A stretch of DNA of 64,000 nt from NCBI RefSeq assembly GCF_003336745.1, contig NZ_QGMX01000003.1, positions 1 to 64,000 on the forward strand, read 5' to 3'. Below, piece by piece: positions 18,206 to 27,470 of the stretch (position 1 is its first letter; each line of letters begins with the position of its first letter). Under the pieces are notes generated by a model. It had not been told where the DNA came from, searched no databases, and worked only from the letters and a program-made list of their open reading frames with translations. A program made the translations under genes and the position numbers. This DNA comes from Thermus caldifontis. GTDB lineage: Bacteria > Deinococcota > Deinococci > Deinococcales > Thermaceae.

Positions 18206-19453
18206 CTACTCCAGGGCCAAGCCCAAAGGATCCTCTAAAAGCGCGGCCAGATGCCGGCAGAAGCGGGCCGCCTCCGCCCCGTCTATAAGGCGGTGGTCAT
18301 AGGTGAGGGCAAAGGGCATGATGAGGCGGGGCTGGAAAGCCTCCTTCTCCGGGTCCCACACCGGCTTCATCCCGGAGCGGGAAACCCCCAAAATAGCCAC
18401 CTCGGGCCAGTTCACGATGGGGGTGAAGCCCACCCCTCCAATCCCCCCCAGGTTGGACAGGCTGAAGGTGCCTCCTTGCATCTCCTCCGGGGAAAGCTTC
18501 CTTTCCCTGGCCTTTTCGGAAATCTCCTGGAGCTCCTTGGCCAGGCGCAAAACCCCCTTTTGCTCCACATTCCGGATCACCGGCACCAAAAGGCCGTGGG
18601 GGGTGTCCACCGCCACCCCGATGTGCACGTAATCCTTGTAGACGATCTCTCCCCTCTCCACATCGATGGAAGCGTTGAACTTGGGGAAGGCCTTCAGGGT
18701 CAGGGCCAAGGCCTTGAGAAGGAAGGCGGTGAGGGTGAGCCTAAAGCCCCGTTCCTCCGCCCGCTTGGCATAGCGCTTCCTTAGGGCTTCCAGCTCGGTG
18801 ATGTCCGCCTCGTCAAAGTGGGTGACCATGGGCACCTGGGCCCAGGCCTGGGCCATGGACCTCAAGGTGGCCTTGCGCACCCCGCTCATGGGCTCGGTGC
18901 GCACCGGACCCCACTTGCTAAAGTCAGGGAGCTTGGGGCTTGGGGGCGGTGGGGCCTCGAGGGCCACGGGGGGCTGGGCCAACCCCGCCGCCCGCCTCAC
19001 ATCCTCGGCGGTGATCCGCCCCGCCAGGCCCGTGCCCCTCACCTGGCGGATGTCCACCCCCAGCTCCCGGGCCAGCCGCCGCACCGAGGGAGCGGCGGGG
19101 ATGAGCCGCCCCTCCCCCTCTGCCGGAGCCGGCGAAGGAGGGGGGGCTTTTGGGGAAGGCTCCGCCTGGGCCCGGTCTTCCCTGGGCGGGGCAGCCGCCT
19201 CCTGGGGCCTAGGAGCCACCTCCCCAGCCTCCAGCTCCAGGAAGGGCTGGCCCGGGCGCACCTCGTCCCCCACCTTCACCAAAACCCGCTTCACCACCCC
19301 GCCCGCCTCCGCGGGCACCTCCATGACCGCCTTGTCGGTTTCCAGCTCCAAAAGGGGATCCCCGGGAGCCACCCGGTCCCCCTCCTTCACCCGCACCCCC
19401 ACCACCGTGGCGGCGCTCACGTTATCGCCCAGTTCGGGAAGCTTCAGCTCCAT
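18206..19453 (-). CDS. aceF: pyruvate dehydrogenase E2 (dihydrolipoamide acetyltransferase)
   Basis: 415 aa. One lipoyl domain (1-75) with the lipoylated Lys41 in [11 protein letters not shown], a Pro/Ala-rich linker, a peripheral-subunit binding domain (about 120-155, [13 protein letters not shown]...GRITAEDV) and a catalytic domain ending with [15 protein letters not shown], whose His is catalytic. A single lipoyl domain is fewer than the three of E. coli. It follows aceE by 20 nt. The E3 gene is not in the window. Confidence 0.95.
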   Translation of the reverse strand: MELKLPELGDNVSAATVVGVRVKEGDRVAPGDPLLELETDKAVMEVPAEAGGVVKRVLVKVGDEVRPGQPFLELEAGEVAPRPQEAAAPPREDRAQAEPSPKAPPPSPAPAEGEGRLIPAAPSVRRLARELGVDIRQVRGTGLAGRITAEDVRRAAGLAQPPVALEAPPPPSPKLPDFSKWGPVRTEPMSGVRKATLRSMAQAWAQVPMVTHFDEADITELEALRKRYAKRAEERGFRLTLTAFLLKALALTLKAFPKFNASIDVERGEIVYKDYVHIGVAVDTPHGLLVPVIRNVEQKGVLRLAKELQEISEKARERKLSPEEMQGGTFSLSNLGGIGGVGFTPIVNWPEVAILGVSRSGMKPVWDPEKEAFQPRLIMPFALTYDHRLIDGAEAARFCRHLAALLEDPLGLALE

Positions 19454-19473
19454 CCTGCCCTCCAGAATACCCC

Positions 19474-22200
19474 CTACCTCCGGTGGGGCGGGGTCTCCAA
19501 AAGCTCCAGCCCAAGCTCCTTCCGCGCTTTGGCCAAGACCTTAGCCGGCACCTGGCCTTCCTCGGCCAGGAGAGCAAGGGCGGCGTAGGCGATGTGCCGG
19601 GCATCCACCTCAAAGAAGTCCCTTAAGGCCTCCCGGGTGTCCGAGCGGCCAAAGCCATCGGTGCCCAGGGCGCAGAAGGGCCGGTCCAGATACCCCCTTA
19701 TGAGGTTGGGCAGGGCCTTCAGGTAATCGCTGGCGGCCACCACCGGGCCCTCGTGCCCCTCCAGAACCTCCGCCACGTAGGGCTTGCGGGCCTTGCCCAA
19801 AAGCCTCCGCTCCCTTTCCGCCTCGAGGGCATCGTAGTAGAGGGCTTTGTAACTGGTGGCGCTCCAGACATCCGCCACCACCCCGTAGCCCTTCAGCAGC
19901 TCCTGGGCCTTCGCCGCCTGGGGCAGGATGGGCCCCGAGCCCAGAAGCTGTACCCGGGGGCCTTCCCCCTCCCCGGGGCGGAAGAGGTAGAGGCCCTTCA
20001 GGATCCCCTCCTTCACCTTCTCCCGAGGCCCGGGCATGGGGGGGTGGGGGTAGTTCTCGTTCTCGATGGTGATGTAGTAGAAGACATCCTCCCCCTTCTG
20101 GTACATGCGCTTTAGGCCGTCTTCCAGGATGACGGCGAACTCGTAGGCGAAGGCGGGGTCGTAGGCCAAAAGGTTGGGGGCGGCCAGGGCGTAGATCTGG
20201 CTCTGCCCATCCTGGTGCTGCAACCCCTCCCCCTCCAGGGTGGTCCGCCCCGCCGTGGCCCCCAGGAGGAAGCCCTTGGTGCGCTGGTCGGCCGCCGCCC
20301 AGACCAGGTCCCCGATACGCTGCAGGCCAAACATGGAGTAGGTGATGAGGAAGGGGATGGTGGGGATGCCCCAGTGGGCGTAGGCGGTACCAGCGGCGAT
20401 GAAGTCCGCCATGGCCCCCGCCTCGGTGATCCCCTCCTCCAGGATCTGCCCCTCCTTGCTCTCCTTGTAGGCGGTGAGGGTGCCGGCGTCCACCGGGATG
20501 TAAAGCTGCCCCTGGGGGGAGTAGATGCCCACCTGGGCGATCAGGGCCTCCATACCGAAGGTGCGGGCCTCGTCGGGCACGATGGGCACGATGAGTTTCC
20601 CGATCTTGGGGTGGCGCAGGAGCTTGGCCAGGATGCGCACGAAGGCCATGGTGGTGGAGATCTCCCGCCCCCCCGTACCCTCGTAGAACTCCTGGAAGAA
20701 CTCCTCCCCCGGCACCTCTAGACCCCCGGTAAACCGCACCCGGCGCTCGGGGACAAAGCCCCCCAGGGCCTTCCTGCGTTCCAGGAGGTATTTCACCTCG
20801 GGGGAGTCCGGCCCTGGGTGGTAGTAGGGAAGCTCCGATAGCTTCTCCTCGGGCACGGGGATGCCCAAAAAGGAGCGCGCCTCCTTTAGGTCCTCCTCGG
20901 TGAGCTTCTTCACCTGGTGGGCCACGTTCTTGGCCATGGCGGTGGGCCCCATGCCGTAGCCCTTGATGGTGCGGGCCAGGATGACCACCGGGCTTCCCTT
21001 GTGCTCCACCGCCGCCTTGTAGGCGGCATGGATCTTCACCAGGTCGTGCCCGCCCCGGCTACGGGTGAGCTCATCCAGCTCCTCGTCCGTCATCCCCTCG
21101 ATGAGCCGCTTGAGCTCGGGGGTGTTGAAGAAGCGCTCCCTGAGCTCCTTGGCCCCAAAGGCGGCATAGCGCTGCGACTCCCCGTCCACCAAGGCCTCAA
21201 AGCGCCGCAGGAGGTGGCCCTCCTTGTCCTTGGCCAGGAGCCGGTCCCAGGCGGAACCCCAGGCGATCTTGATCACCCGCCAGCCCGCACCTCTATAGAG
21301 CCTCTCCAGCTCCTGGATGATCTTGGAGTTGCCCCGCACGGGCCCATCCAGGCGCTGCAGGTTGGCGTTCACCACGAAGATGAGGTTGTCCAGCCCCTCC
21401 CGGGCCGCCAGGTGCAGGGCCCCCACCGTTTCCGGCTCGTCGTGCTCCCCGTCCCCCAAGAAGGCCCAGACCTTGGCGGTGCTCCTGGGCTTCAGGCCCC
21501 GGTCCTCCAGGTAGCGCATGAACCGGGCCTGGTAGATGGCCTGGATGGGGCCAAGGCCCATGCTCACCGTGGGGAACTCCCAGAAGTCCGGCATCAGCCA
21601 GGGATGGGGGTAGCTGGAAAGCCCCCGGCCACCCGGCACCGGAGGGTGCACCTCCCGGCGGAAGTTCTCCAGATCCGCTTCGCTTAACCTCCCTTCCAAG
21701 AAGGCCCGGGCGTAGATGCCAGGGGAGGAGTGCCCCTGGAAGAAGACCAAATCCCGGTCCAACCCCGCCTCGAGCCCGCGGAAGAAGTGGTTGAAGCCCA
21801 CCTCGTACAGCTCGGCGATGGAGGCGTAGGTGGAGATATGCCCCCCGATCCCCTCCGCCTTCTTGTTGGCCCGGGTGACCATCATGGCCGCATTCCAGCG
21901 CAGAATGTTGGCGATGCGCCTTTCCAGATCCAGGTCCCCCGGGTAAGGAGGCTCCTTTTCCTTGGGGATGGTGTTGAGGTAAGGGGTGGAGAGGCGGTTT
22001 GCAGGGGTGTAGCCCTCCAGGTAGAGAAACTCGTCCAATAGGCGCAAAAGCTCCTCCACCCGGGCAAACCCCTCCACCCGGAGCACGTACTCCAAAGACT
22101 CCCGCCACTCCCGGTCCTCCTCCTCCTTAAGCCGGGCCAGTTCCTCTGGGGAAAGGCTTTCTAAGGCTTGCTTGAGCGCATCCACATTCACTGCCGTCAT
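19474..22200 (-). CDS. aceE: pyruvate dehydrogenase E1, homodimeric
   Basis: Thiamine-diphosphate-dependent decarboxylation of pyruvate and transfer to lipoyl-E2. The 908-aa single chain is of the proteobacterial AceE type rather than the alpha2beta2 type. [13 protein letters not shown] and [16 protein letters not shown] form the ThDP/Mg site. The ATG at 22200 has a GGGGGG-containing Shine-Dalgarno region just upstream; TAGTGT or TAGTTT could be the -10 box. It is divergent from a LysR-type gene that may control it. Confidence 0.96.
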   Translation of the reverse strand: MTAVNVDALKQALESLSPEELARLKEEEDREWRESLEYVLRVEGFARVEELLRLLDEFLYLEGYTPANRLSTPYLNTIPKEKEPPYPGDLDLERRIANILRWNAAMMVTRANKKAEGIGGHISTYASIAELYEVGFNHFFRGLEAGLDRDLVFFQGHSSPGIYARAFLEGRLSEADLENFRREVHPPVPGGRGLSSYPHPWLMPDFWEFPTVSMGLGPIQAIYQARFMRYLEDRGLKPRSTAKVWAFLGDGEHDEPETVGALHLAAREGLDNLIFVVNANLQRLDGPVRGNSKIIQELERLYRGAGWRVIKIAWGSAWDRLLAKDKEGHLLRRFEALVDGESQRYAAFGAKELRERFFNTPELKRLIEGMTDEELDELTRSRGGHDLVKIHAAYKAAVEHKGSPVVILARTIKGYGMGPTAMAKNVAHQVKKLTEEDLKEARSFLGIPVPEEKLSELPYYHPGPDSPEVKYLLERRKALGGFVPERRVRFTGGLEVPGEEFFQEFYEGTGGREISTTMAFVRILAKLLRHPKIGKLIVPIVPDEARTFGMEALIAQVGIYSPQGQLYIPVDAGTLTAYKESKEGQILEEGITEAGAMADFIAAGTAYAHWGIPTIPFLITYSMFGLQRIGDLVWAAADQRTKGFLLGATAGRTTLEGEGLQHQDGQSQIYALAAPNLLAYDPAFAYEFAVILEDGLKRMYQKGEDVFYYITIENENYPHPPMPGPREKVKEGILKGLYLFRPGEGEGPRVQLLGSGPILPQAAKAQELLKGYGVVADVWSATSYKALYYDALEAERERRLLGKARKPYVAEVLEGHEGPVVAASDYLKALPNLIRGYLDRPFCALGTDGFGRSDTREALRDFFEVDARHIAYAALALLAEEGQVPAKVLAKARKELGLELLETPPHRR

Positions 22201-22296
22201 CTTCCCCCCTTTTGCGCAAAACTACACTACACCGACTCCTCTTCCCAGTCTGGGGCAGAGGCGACCCTTTGTCCAATAGAAAAGCCTGGAGGGTGA

Positions 22297-22315
22297 TGAT
22301 AAGCTAGCCTTATCA
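22297..22315. promoter_or_regulatory. LysR-type operator palindrome over the regulator start
   Basis: A perfect inverted repeat TGATAAG-N5-CTTATCA whose core ATAAG-N5-CTTAT obeys the LysR T-N11-A rule. Its last base is the A of the lysR-type ATG at 22315, so binding would block the regulator's own transcript and could also affect divergent aceE. Confidence 0.65.
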
Positions 22316-23196
22316 TGGACCTGCGCCGCCTGCGGCTTTTCCTTCTTCTGGCCGAGGAAGGGAACTTCCACCGGGCCGCGGAGAAGGCCTACCTTTCCCA
22401 GCCCGCCCTTTCCCAGCACATCCAGGCCTTGGAGAAGGCTTTAGGCGTCAAGCTTCTTGAGCGCAGGCCCTTCCGCCTCACCCCGGCGGGGGAGGTGCTG
22501 CAACGGGAAGGCAAGCGGCTCTTGGCGGAGGTGGAGGCCCTAAAAGAGCGGGTGCGCCAAGCAGGGCGGGGCCAGCCCGGGAAGGACCATCTGGGGGAGC
22601 TCCGCTTCGGGGTGCCGGAAAACCTCCTTCCTGACCTTATGCCCCTTTTAGACCACCTGCGCCGGGGCTTGGGCCAGCCGGTGGAGATCCTGGAGATGCA
22701 CACCCCCGAGCAGGTAAAGGCCCTCAAGGAGGGCCAGCTGCACTACGGCCTGGCCGGGCTTAGGGTGGAGGACCCCGCCATAGGCCAGGAACCCCTCTTA
22801 CGGGTACCCATCGTGGTGGCCCTGCCCGAGGAGCACCCCTTGGCCTTGCGAAAACGGGTGCCCCTTAAGGCGTTAAGGGAGGAACCTTTCCTCCTCCTCC
22901 CCAAGGAGGTCCTACCCCCCCTTCACGAGGCCTTCATGGCGGTCTTCCAGCAGGCGGGCTTCACCCCTAAGGTGGTCCGGGAGGTGGCCCGGTTCTCCCA
23001 GGCGGTGAGCCTGGTGGCCGCGGGGGTAGGGGTCTACCTCACCCTGGCCCCCTACCGGGTCTTCCCCCATCCCGGGGTGGTGCTTAAGCCCCTGGAGGAA
23101 GAAGCTGCCTTACAGGTTTCCCTCATCTACCGCACCCATCCCGCTCCCCCCAGGCTTTCGGAGGTGCGGGCACTCCTAAAGGCTTTGGTCCTTTAG
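22315..23196 (+). CDS. LysR-family transcriptional regulator
   Basis: 293 aa. The N-terminal winged helix (MDLRRLRLFLLLAEEGNFHRAAE...LSQPALSQHIQALEKALGVKLLERR) is followed by a periplasmic-binding-like effector domain. No OxyR-type Cys pair is evident. The start is fixed by the N-terminal motif; no ribosome binding site is present, so the message is probably leaderless. It converges and overlaps by 4 nt with the gene at 23193. Effector unknown; the divergent position suggests control of pyruvate dehydrogenase. Confidence 0.93.
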   Translation: MDLRRLRLFLLLAEEGNFHRAAEKAYLSQPALSQHIQALEKALGVKLLERRPFRLTPAGEVLQREGKRLLAEVEALKERVRQAGRGQPGKDHLGELRFGVPENLLPDLMPLLDHLRRGLGQPVEILEMHTPEQVKALKEGQLHYGLAGLRVEDPAIGQEPLLRVPIVVALPEEHPLALRKRVPLKALREEPFLLLPKEVLPPLHEAFMAVFQQAGFTPKVVREVARFSQAVSLVAAGVGVYLTLAPYRVFPHPGVVLKPLEEEAALQVSLIYRTHPAPPRLSEVRALLKALVL

Positions 23197-23450
23197 GCCT
23201 GAAGGCCCGGGGCCTCCGCCTCCCCCCAGGCCAGTTCCACCAGGCCGATAAGCTCCTCCACCGGCAGGCCGTAGTCGCGGGAAAGGCGCGTAATCTCGTG
23301 CCCAAGCCTTCTCAGGTGGGCCAGCTGGGAAGGGCTGGCCTCCCGTGCCAGGTCCAAAAGCCAGGAAAGGAGGGTTTCCGCTTCCTCGTCGGTGAGGCCA
23401 TCGGTCAAGGCTTCGTCCTCCAGAAAGAGTGCCGCCGGGTCTTCCCTCAT
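23193..23450 (-). CDS. small acidic hypothetical protein, 85 aa
   Basis: An acidic, helix-rich cytoplasmic protein with segments ALTDGLTDEEAETLLSWLL and LPVEELIGLVELAWGEAEA. I do not recognise the family. The ATG overlaps the stop of the FtsB-like gene by 3 nt, indicating cotranslation and possibly a related role. Confidence 0.65.
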   Translation of the reverse strand: MREDPAALFLEDEALTDGLTDEEAETLLSWLLDLAREASPSQLAHLRRLGHEITRLSRDYGLPVEELIGLVELAWGEAEAPGLQA

Positions 23451-23710
23451 CGCCTCTTTAGTATTTCCTCTTGCCGCACAAAACCCAACCTGCGCACCAG
23501 GGCCTCGAGGTGGGCGGGATCCCTGGCCGCCTTCACCTCGGCCTGGAGGCGGGCCACCCGGGCCTGCTGTTGCCGCAGGGCCTCCTCCAGCCTAGCCCGC
23601 TCCCGGGAAAGTTGGTAAGCCCTAACCCCCTCCTGCCCCAGGAGGAAAAGGGCATGGGCCAGACCCAGGGCGAAGAGCAAATGCAGGATGCGGTAGATGG
23701 GCCGCTCCAA
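23447..23710 (-). CDS. FtsB/DivIC-like septum protein
   Basis: A small bitopic membrane protein: a short cytoplasmic N-terminus, one hydrophobic helix (ILHLLFALGLAHALFLLG) and a coiled coil (SRERARLEEALRQQQARVARLQAEVKAA), then RLGFVRQEEIL, the usual DivIC/FtsB ending. Such proteins link FtsL and FtsQ in the divisome. I chose the TTG at 23710 because TATAAT lies within the codons of the longer frame; an ATG at 23731 is the alternative. About 87 aa. Confidence 0.75.
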   Translation of the reverse strand: MERPIYRILHLLFALGLAHALFLLGQEGVRAYQLSRERARLEEALRQQQARVARLQAEVKAARDPAHLEALVRRLGFVRQEEILKRR

Positions 23711-23719
23711 GGTGCCTCC

Positions 23720-23747
23720 ATTATAGGGCATCCGCAGGCTCAGCCAA
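23720..23747 (-). promoter_or_regulatory. promoter of the ftsB-like gene
   Basis: Minus strand TTGGCT (plus 23742-23747), 16-bp spacer, consensus TATAAT (plus 23720-23725), about 9 nt before a TTG start codon. Confidence 0.5.
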
Positions 23748-23854
23748 AAACTGGCAAAATAGAGGTAACGGAAACCCAACCCCCCGGTCACCCCGGGAAA
23801 AGCGCCTCCCCAAAAGAAAGGGATCGTCCTTACCATCTTTTGGGTTTTAGGGTG

Positions 23855-23882
23855 TTGCATTTGAACATGGCCTGTGTATACT
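23855..23882 (+). promoter_or_regulatory. promoter of the second fur gene
   Basis: TTGCAT (23855-23860), 16-bp spacer, TGTGTATACT with the -10 TATACT at 23877-23882. AAGGAGGAG precedes the ATG at 23906. Confidence 0.55.
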
Positions 23883-23905
23883 GGAATGGAAAGGAAGGAG
23901 GAGCC

Positions 23906-24349
23906 ATGCCAAGGATGAGGGAAAAGGAGAACTACCGGGCGCGGCTAAAGGCTGTGGGGCTGAGGCACACCCTGCCGCGGGAGCGGATCCTGAGCTATCT
24001 GGACCGCAAAAACGTCCACCCCACCCCTGAGGAGCTTTATAACGGCCTTAAGAAGCGGGGCTACGACATTGGCCTTTCCACCGTATACCTCAACCTCCAC
24101 GTCCTGCGGGAGCACGGCCTCATCTACGAGTTCCGCGACCCCAAGGGCCTGACCCGCTACGACGGCTACACCGAGCCCCACGTGCACCTGGTCTGCACCT
24201 CCTGTGGCAAGGTGGAGGACCTGCTCCTGAAAAACCTGCCGGAGCTGGACCTTTCCCAGGGGCAAAAGGCGGCTGCCGAAAAGTCCGGCTGGGCCTTGGA
24301 AAACTTCCGGCTGGAGTTCCGGGGGCTTTGCCCCAACTGCCAGGAGTAG
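23906..24349 (+). CDS. Fur/PerR-family metalloregulator (second paralog)
   Basis: 147 aa. The winged helix has LRHTLPRERILSYL and IGLSTVYLNLHVLREHGLI; the sensor domain has EPHVHLVCTSCG and LCPNCQE with two CxxC zinc pairs. The ATG at 23906 is preceded by GGAGGAG. The gene stands alone and ends in a strong hairpin at 24363. Zur, PerR or Fur activity cannot be told apart from the sequence alone. Confidence 0.92.
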   Translation: MPRMREKENYRARLKAVGLRHTLPRERILSYLDRKNVHPTPEELYNGLKKRGYDIGLSTVYLNLHVLREHGLIYEFRDPKGLTRYDGYTEPHVHLVCTSCGKVEDLLLKNLPELDLSQGQKAAAEKSGWALENFRLEFRGLCPNCQE

Positions 24350-24362
24350 GCTCCCAGGATTG

Positions 24363-24389
24363 CCCGCCCTGCCCTTTGGGCAGGGCGGG
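24363..24389. terminator. perfect 12-bp hairpin after fur
   Basis: CCCGCCCTGCCC, loop TTT, GGGCAGGGCGGG, followed by ATCTTTGT. It can terminate the fur transcript and, being symmetric, also the pepA transcript from the other strand. Confidence 0.7.
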
Positions 24390-24404
24390 ATCTTTGTAAT
24401 ACCA

Positions 24405-24432
24405 CCCCACCCTGGCTTGCGCCAGGGTGGGG
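24405..24432. repeat. intergenic hairpin repeat, copy 1
   Basis: CCCCACCCTGGC, loop TTGC, GCCAGGGTGGGG: a perfect 12-bp stem followed by GGCCCCGGAAAGGGCCTCC. A close relative occurs at 34789-34812, also followed by GGGCCCCGGAAA, so this looks like a dispersed element lying between convergent genes. The remainder of 24350-24509 shows no gene. Confidence 0.6.
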
Positions 24433-24509
24433 GCCCCGGAAAGGGCCTCCGGTAGGCGTCATCTCGTTGGGGCTTAGCGAAGGAAACAAGAGGAAAGGGT
24501 ATAAGGGGT

Positions 24510-25910
24510 CTAGGCGGCCTCCGTCAGCCCTTGGGCTACTTCAAGGACCGTCCGCACCCCAAACCCCGTGCCCCCTTCCGGACCTAGGACATGGGCCTTT
24601 TTGGCGAAGGCGGGCCCGGCGATGTCCAGGTGCACCAAGGGCACCGTCACGAACTCCGAAAGGAAAAGGGCGGCGGTGATGGCTCCACCGTACTGGTCCC
24701 CCACGTTCTTCATGTCGGCCACGAGGCTTTTCAGCTTTTCCCGGTAGGCCTTCTCCAAAGGAAGAGGCCAAACCTTCTCCCCCGCCTTCCTGGCCGCCTC
24801 CTCCACCCTTTTTCCCCAGGCTTCTTGGGTGGCGAAGAGGGCCGCGACCTCCTCCCCCAGGGCCACCACCGCTGAGCCGGTAAGGGTGGAAAGCTCCAGG
24901 ATGCGCTTAGCCCCTTGCCGTTCCGCATAGGCCAGGGCATCCGCCAGGGTGAGCCTCCCTTCCGCATCCGTGTTCATCACCTCCACCGTTTTGCCGGCAA
25001 AGGTCTTGAGCACATCCCCAAGCCGGTAGGCCCGGCCCGAGACCATGTTCTCGCAGGCGGCGATGTAGCCCCTGATCTCCACCGGCAAACCCAAAAGGGC
25101 GGCGCTCTTTAGGGCCCCCAGGACCGCCGCCCCTCCCGCCATGTCGCCCTTCATGGTGGCCATGCTCTCCGTGGGCTTTAAGGAGTAGCCGCCGGAGTCA
25201 AAGGTAAGCCCCTTACCCACCAGGTCCAGCCTTTCCCGGGCGCCCTCCGGGGCATAGCGCAGGTGGAGGAAGCGGGGAGGGTTCTCCGAACCCTGGGCCA
25301 CCGCCAGGAAAGCCCCCATGCCCAAGGCCCGGATGGCCTCCTCGTCCAAAACCTCCACCTCTATTCCCAAAGCCCTCAGGGAAAGGGCCGCCTCCGCCAG
25401 GGCCTCGGGGGTTAGGACGTTAGGGGGCTCGTTCACCAGGTCCCGGGCCCAAAACACCCCTTCCGCCACCTTCTTCGCCCTATCCAGCTCCTCTGGCTTG
25501 GCCCCGGAAAGCTGGAGGGCCAGGGCCTTATCCTCCTTCTTTTCCTTGTAGCGGTCAAAGCGGTACGCCCCCAGGAGGAGGCCCTCCGCCAAGGGATAGG
25601 CCTCCAGGGCTTCTACCAGGACCTCGGGGAAGGCCAGCTTAGAAAGCGTCTGGGCAAGCCTTCCCCCTGTGGCCCGGATGTCCTCGTCCAGGCCGAAAAG
25701 GAGAAAGCTCCCTTCGGAAGAGGCTAAAAGGAGGCTTTCCCCCGCTTCCCCCTTGAAGCCGGCCTCGGCCATGGCCCGCCGGAGAAACCCACCCAGGTGG
25801 GCGTCCAGGACCTCGCCTTGCGGGGTAAGCTCCCCCTTCCTGACCCACACCACCTTCAAAGGCGCCTTCCCCTCCGCCAACGTGGCCTCTGTGGCATGCA
25901 AGGTGATCAC
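24510..25910 (-). CDS. pepA: leucyl aminopeptidase (M17 family)
   Basis: Two-metal cytosolic aminopeptidase, 466 aa. LVGKGLTFDSGGYSLKP contains the metal-binding Asp and NTDAEGRLTLADAL is the M17 signature with the catalytic Arg. MKGDMAGGAAVLGAL holds the catalytic Lys region. The GTG at 25910 is favoured: TATCTT lies 6 nt upstream, giving a leaderless message, and upstream codons do not look like protein. It is divergent from the DUF1385 gene with about 30 bp between. Confidence 0.94.
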   Translation of the reverse strand: MITLHATEATLAEGKAPLKVVWVRKGELTPQGEVLDAHLGGFLRRAMAEAGFKGEAGESLLLASSEGSFLLFGLDEDIRATGGRLAQTLSKLAFPEVLVEALEAYPLAEGLLLGAYRFDRYKEKKEDKALALQLSGAKPEELDRAKKVAEGVFWARDLVNEPPNVLTPEALAEAALSLRALGIEVEVLDEEAIRALGMGAFLAVAQGSENPPRFLHLRYAPEGARERLDLVGKGLTFDSGGYSLKPTESMATMKGDMAGGAAVLGALKSAALLGLPVEIRGYIAACENMVSGRAYRLGDVLKTFAGKTVEVMNTDAEGRLTLADALAYAERQGAKRILELSTLTGSAVVALGEEVAALFATQEAWGKRVEEAARKAGEKVWPLPLEKAYREKLKSLVADMKNVGDQYGGAITAALFLSEFVTVPLVHLDIAGPAFAKKAHVLGPEGGTGFGVRTVLEVAQGLTEAA

Positions 25911-25940
25911 GCCTGGAAGATACCATGCCCCCGTGGCAAA

Positions 25941-26837
25941 ATGGGAGGGATGCGGCTTCTCTTGCTGTTGGCCAAACAGGTAACCCTGGGGGGCTCGGCG
26001 GCCCTCGAGGGGGTAATGATGAAGTCCCCCTGGGCCTGGGCCCTGGCCGTGCGCCTTCCCGACGGCCAAATCCACGTGGAGCGCCATGCGGAGCCCGCCC
26101 TAAGCCAGCGTTACCCCTGGGCTAAGCTTCCCCTGGTCCGGGGGGTGGTGGCCCTCTGGGATGCCCTTTCTGTAAGCTACCGGGCCTTGGCCCGGAGCGC
26201 CGAACTCGTAGGGGGTGAAGAGGAGGTGCCCAAAGGGGCCCTCTGGAGCACGGTGGCGGTAAGCCTTCTTCTCGGCATCGCCCTTTTCATCGTCCTGCCA
26301 GGGTTTTTGGCCGGCCTCCTCCTGGACCCGGCCCGCTTCCCCCTCCTCTACAACCTCCTGGCCGGCCTCGTCAAGGTGGGCATCCTGGTGGGCTACCTCC
26401 TCTTCATCGGGCGCATGCCCGAGATCCAGCGGTTTTTCATGTACCACGGGGCAGAGCACAAGGCCATCCACGCCTTTGAAAAGGGGCTTCCCCTCACGGT
26501 GGAAAACGTCCTGGCCCAGCCCCGCTTCCACCCCCGGTGCGGCACCACCTTCCTGTCCTTTGTTATCGTGGTTTCCATCCTGGTCTACAGCCTGATCCCC
26601 GCTCCCGAGGTGCTCTGGTGGCGGCTATTGGCCCGGGTGCTCTTCCTGCCCGTGGTGGCGGCCTTGGCCTTTGAGCTCCTTTACCTCTCCGCCCGGCACG
26701 AGGATCCCCTTTCCCGGCTTTTGCGGGAGCTTGGCTTCCGCTTCCAGGCCCTCACCGTGGCCGAGCCCACCCCGGAGATGGTGGAGGTGGCCATAAGGAG
26801 TACGGAGGCCGCCCTTGGCGATAGGGTGGTGGTATGA
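25941..26837 (+). CDS. DUF1385 membrane protein
   Basis: About 298 aa with several hydrophobic helices (about 100-165 and 205-255). The family hallmarks GGSAALEGVMMKSP, MYHGAEHKAIHAFE and HPRCGTTFLSF are all present; the His and Cys residues suggest metal binding. The function of the family is unknown. Either ATG at 25941 or 25950 could start translation; CAAAAT at 25937-25942 would make 25950 leaderless. The stop overlaps mntA by 4 nt. Confidence 0.9.
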   Translation: MGGMRLLLLLAKQVTLGGSAALEGVMMKSPWAWALAVRLPDGQIHVERHAEPALSQRYPWAKLPLVRGVVALWDALSVSYRALARSAELVGGEEEVPKGALWSTVAVSLLLGIALFIVLPGFLAGLLLDPARFPLLYNLLAGLVKVGILVGYLLFIGRMPEIQRFFMYHGAEHKAIHAFEKGLPLTVENVLAQPRFHPRCGTTFLSFVIVVSILVYSLIPAPEVLWWRLLARVLFLPVVAALAFELLYLSARHEDPLSRLLRELGFRFQALTVAEPTPEMVEVAIRSTEAALGDRVVV

Positions 26838-27127
26838 GCCTTCTGGAGATCCTCGCCCTCCTAAGGGCCCACCGCCAGGAACTCCAAAGGCGCTTTGGGG
26901 TGAAAGCCATCGCCGTCTTCGGCTCCTACGCTCGAGGCGAGGAAAGGCCCGGAAGCGATCTGGATCTTTTGGTGATGCTAGGCCGCCCCTTGGGCTGGGA
27001 GTTGGTGGATCTCAAAGCCTACTTGGAAGGGATCCTGGGTGTTACTGTGGATGTTGTGACCGAGGGAGCCTTGGGAAAGAACCCCGCTTTGCGGGAAGCG
27101 GTGGAAGGTGACCTGGTCTATGTCTAG
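26834..27127 (+). CDS. mntA: MntA-type nucleotidyltransferase antitoxin
   Basis: 97-aa minimal nucleotidyltransferase. FGSYARGEERPGSDLDLLV is the GS-x10-DxD motif of MNT antitoxins, which in studied pairs AMPylate the partner HEPN toxin. It overlaps the DUF1385 gene by 4 nt (ATGA) and hepT by 8 nt. Third positions carry more T than the flanking genes, which suggests later acquisition. A role in toxin-antitoxin control is inferred from the motif and the partner gene. Confidence 0.9.
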   Translation: MSLLEILALLRAHRQELQRRFGVKAIAVFGSYARGEERPGSDLDLLVMLGRPLGWELVDLKAYLEGILGVTVDVVTEGALGKNPALREAVEGDLVYV

Positions 27128-27470
27128 ACGCCGTCTACGCCTCTATGTGATGGACATGCTTCCGGCTATAAGCCGCATAGAGCGCTACCTGGCTGACCTA
27201 GACCGGGATGCCTTTTTGGCAAGCGACCTCCATCTGGATGCGGTGGTGCGCAATCTGGAGATTGTGGGCGAAGCTGCCCGCCACCTTCCCGAAGAGCTCC
27301 GCGACCGCTATCCGGAGATTCCTTGGCGCCGGGTGGTGGGCCTGCGCAATGTGGTGGCCCACCAGTACTTTGCCGTGGACCCTGAGGTGGTCTGGGTCGT
27401 TGCCAAGGAGCAAGTACCCGCGCTGAAGAACATCCCCCAACATATCCTGAAGGAGGTGGGGGAGGAGTAA
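27120..27470 (+). CDS. hepT: HepT-like HEPN toxin (DUF86)
   Basis: 116-aa all-helical HEPN protein. RNVVAHQYF gives the R-x4-H-x-Y motif: Arg and His form the RNase site and the Tyr is the residue modified by MntA in characterised systems. ATG at 27120 lies inside the end of mntA; an in-frame GTG at 27108 is an alternative. Its stop shares one base with the mnmA start. Codon use is less G/C-rich than in mnmA. Confidence 0.9.
   Translation: MSRRRLRLYVMDMLPAISRIERYLADLDRDAFLASDLHLDAVVRNLEIVGEAARHLPEELRDRYPEIPWRRVVGLRNVVAHQYFAVDPEVVWVVAKEQVPALKNIPQHILKEVGEE

Noticed and set aside
24363..24389. Operator for the adjacent fur gene
   Set aside because: It lies after the stop codon and has terminator form; Fur boxes are AT-rich while this stem is almost pure G/C.
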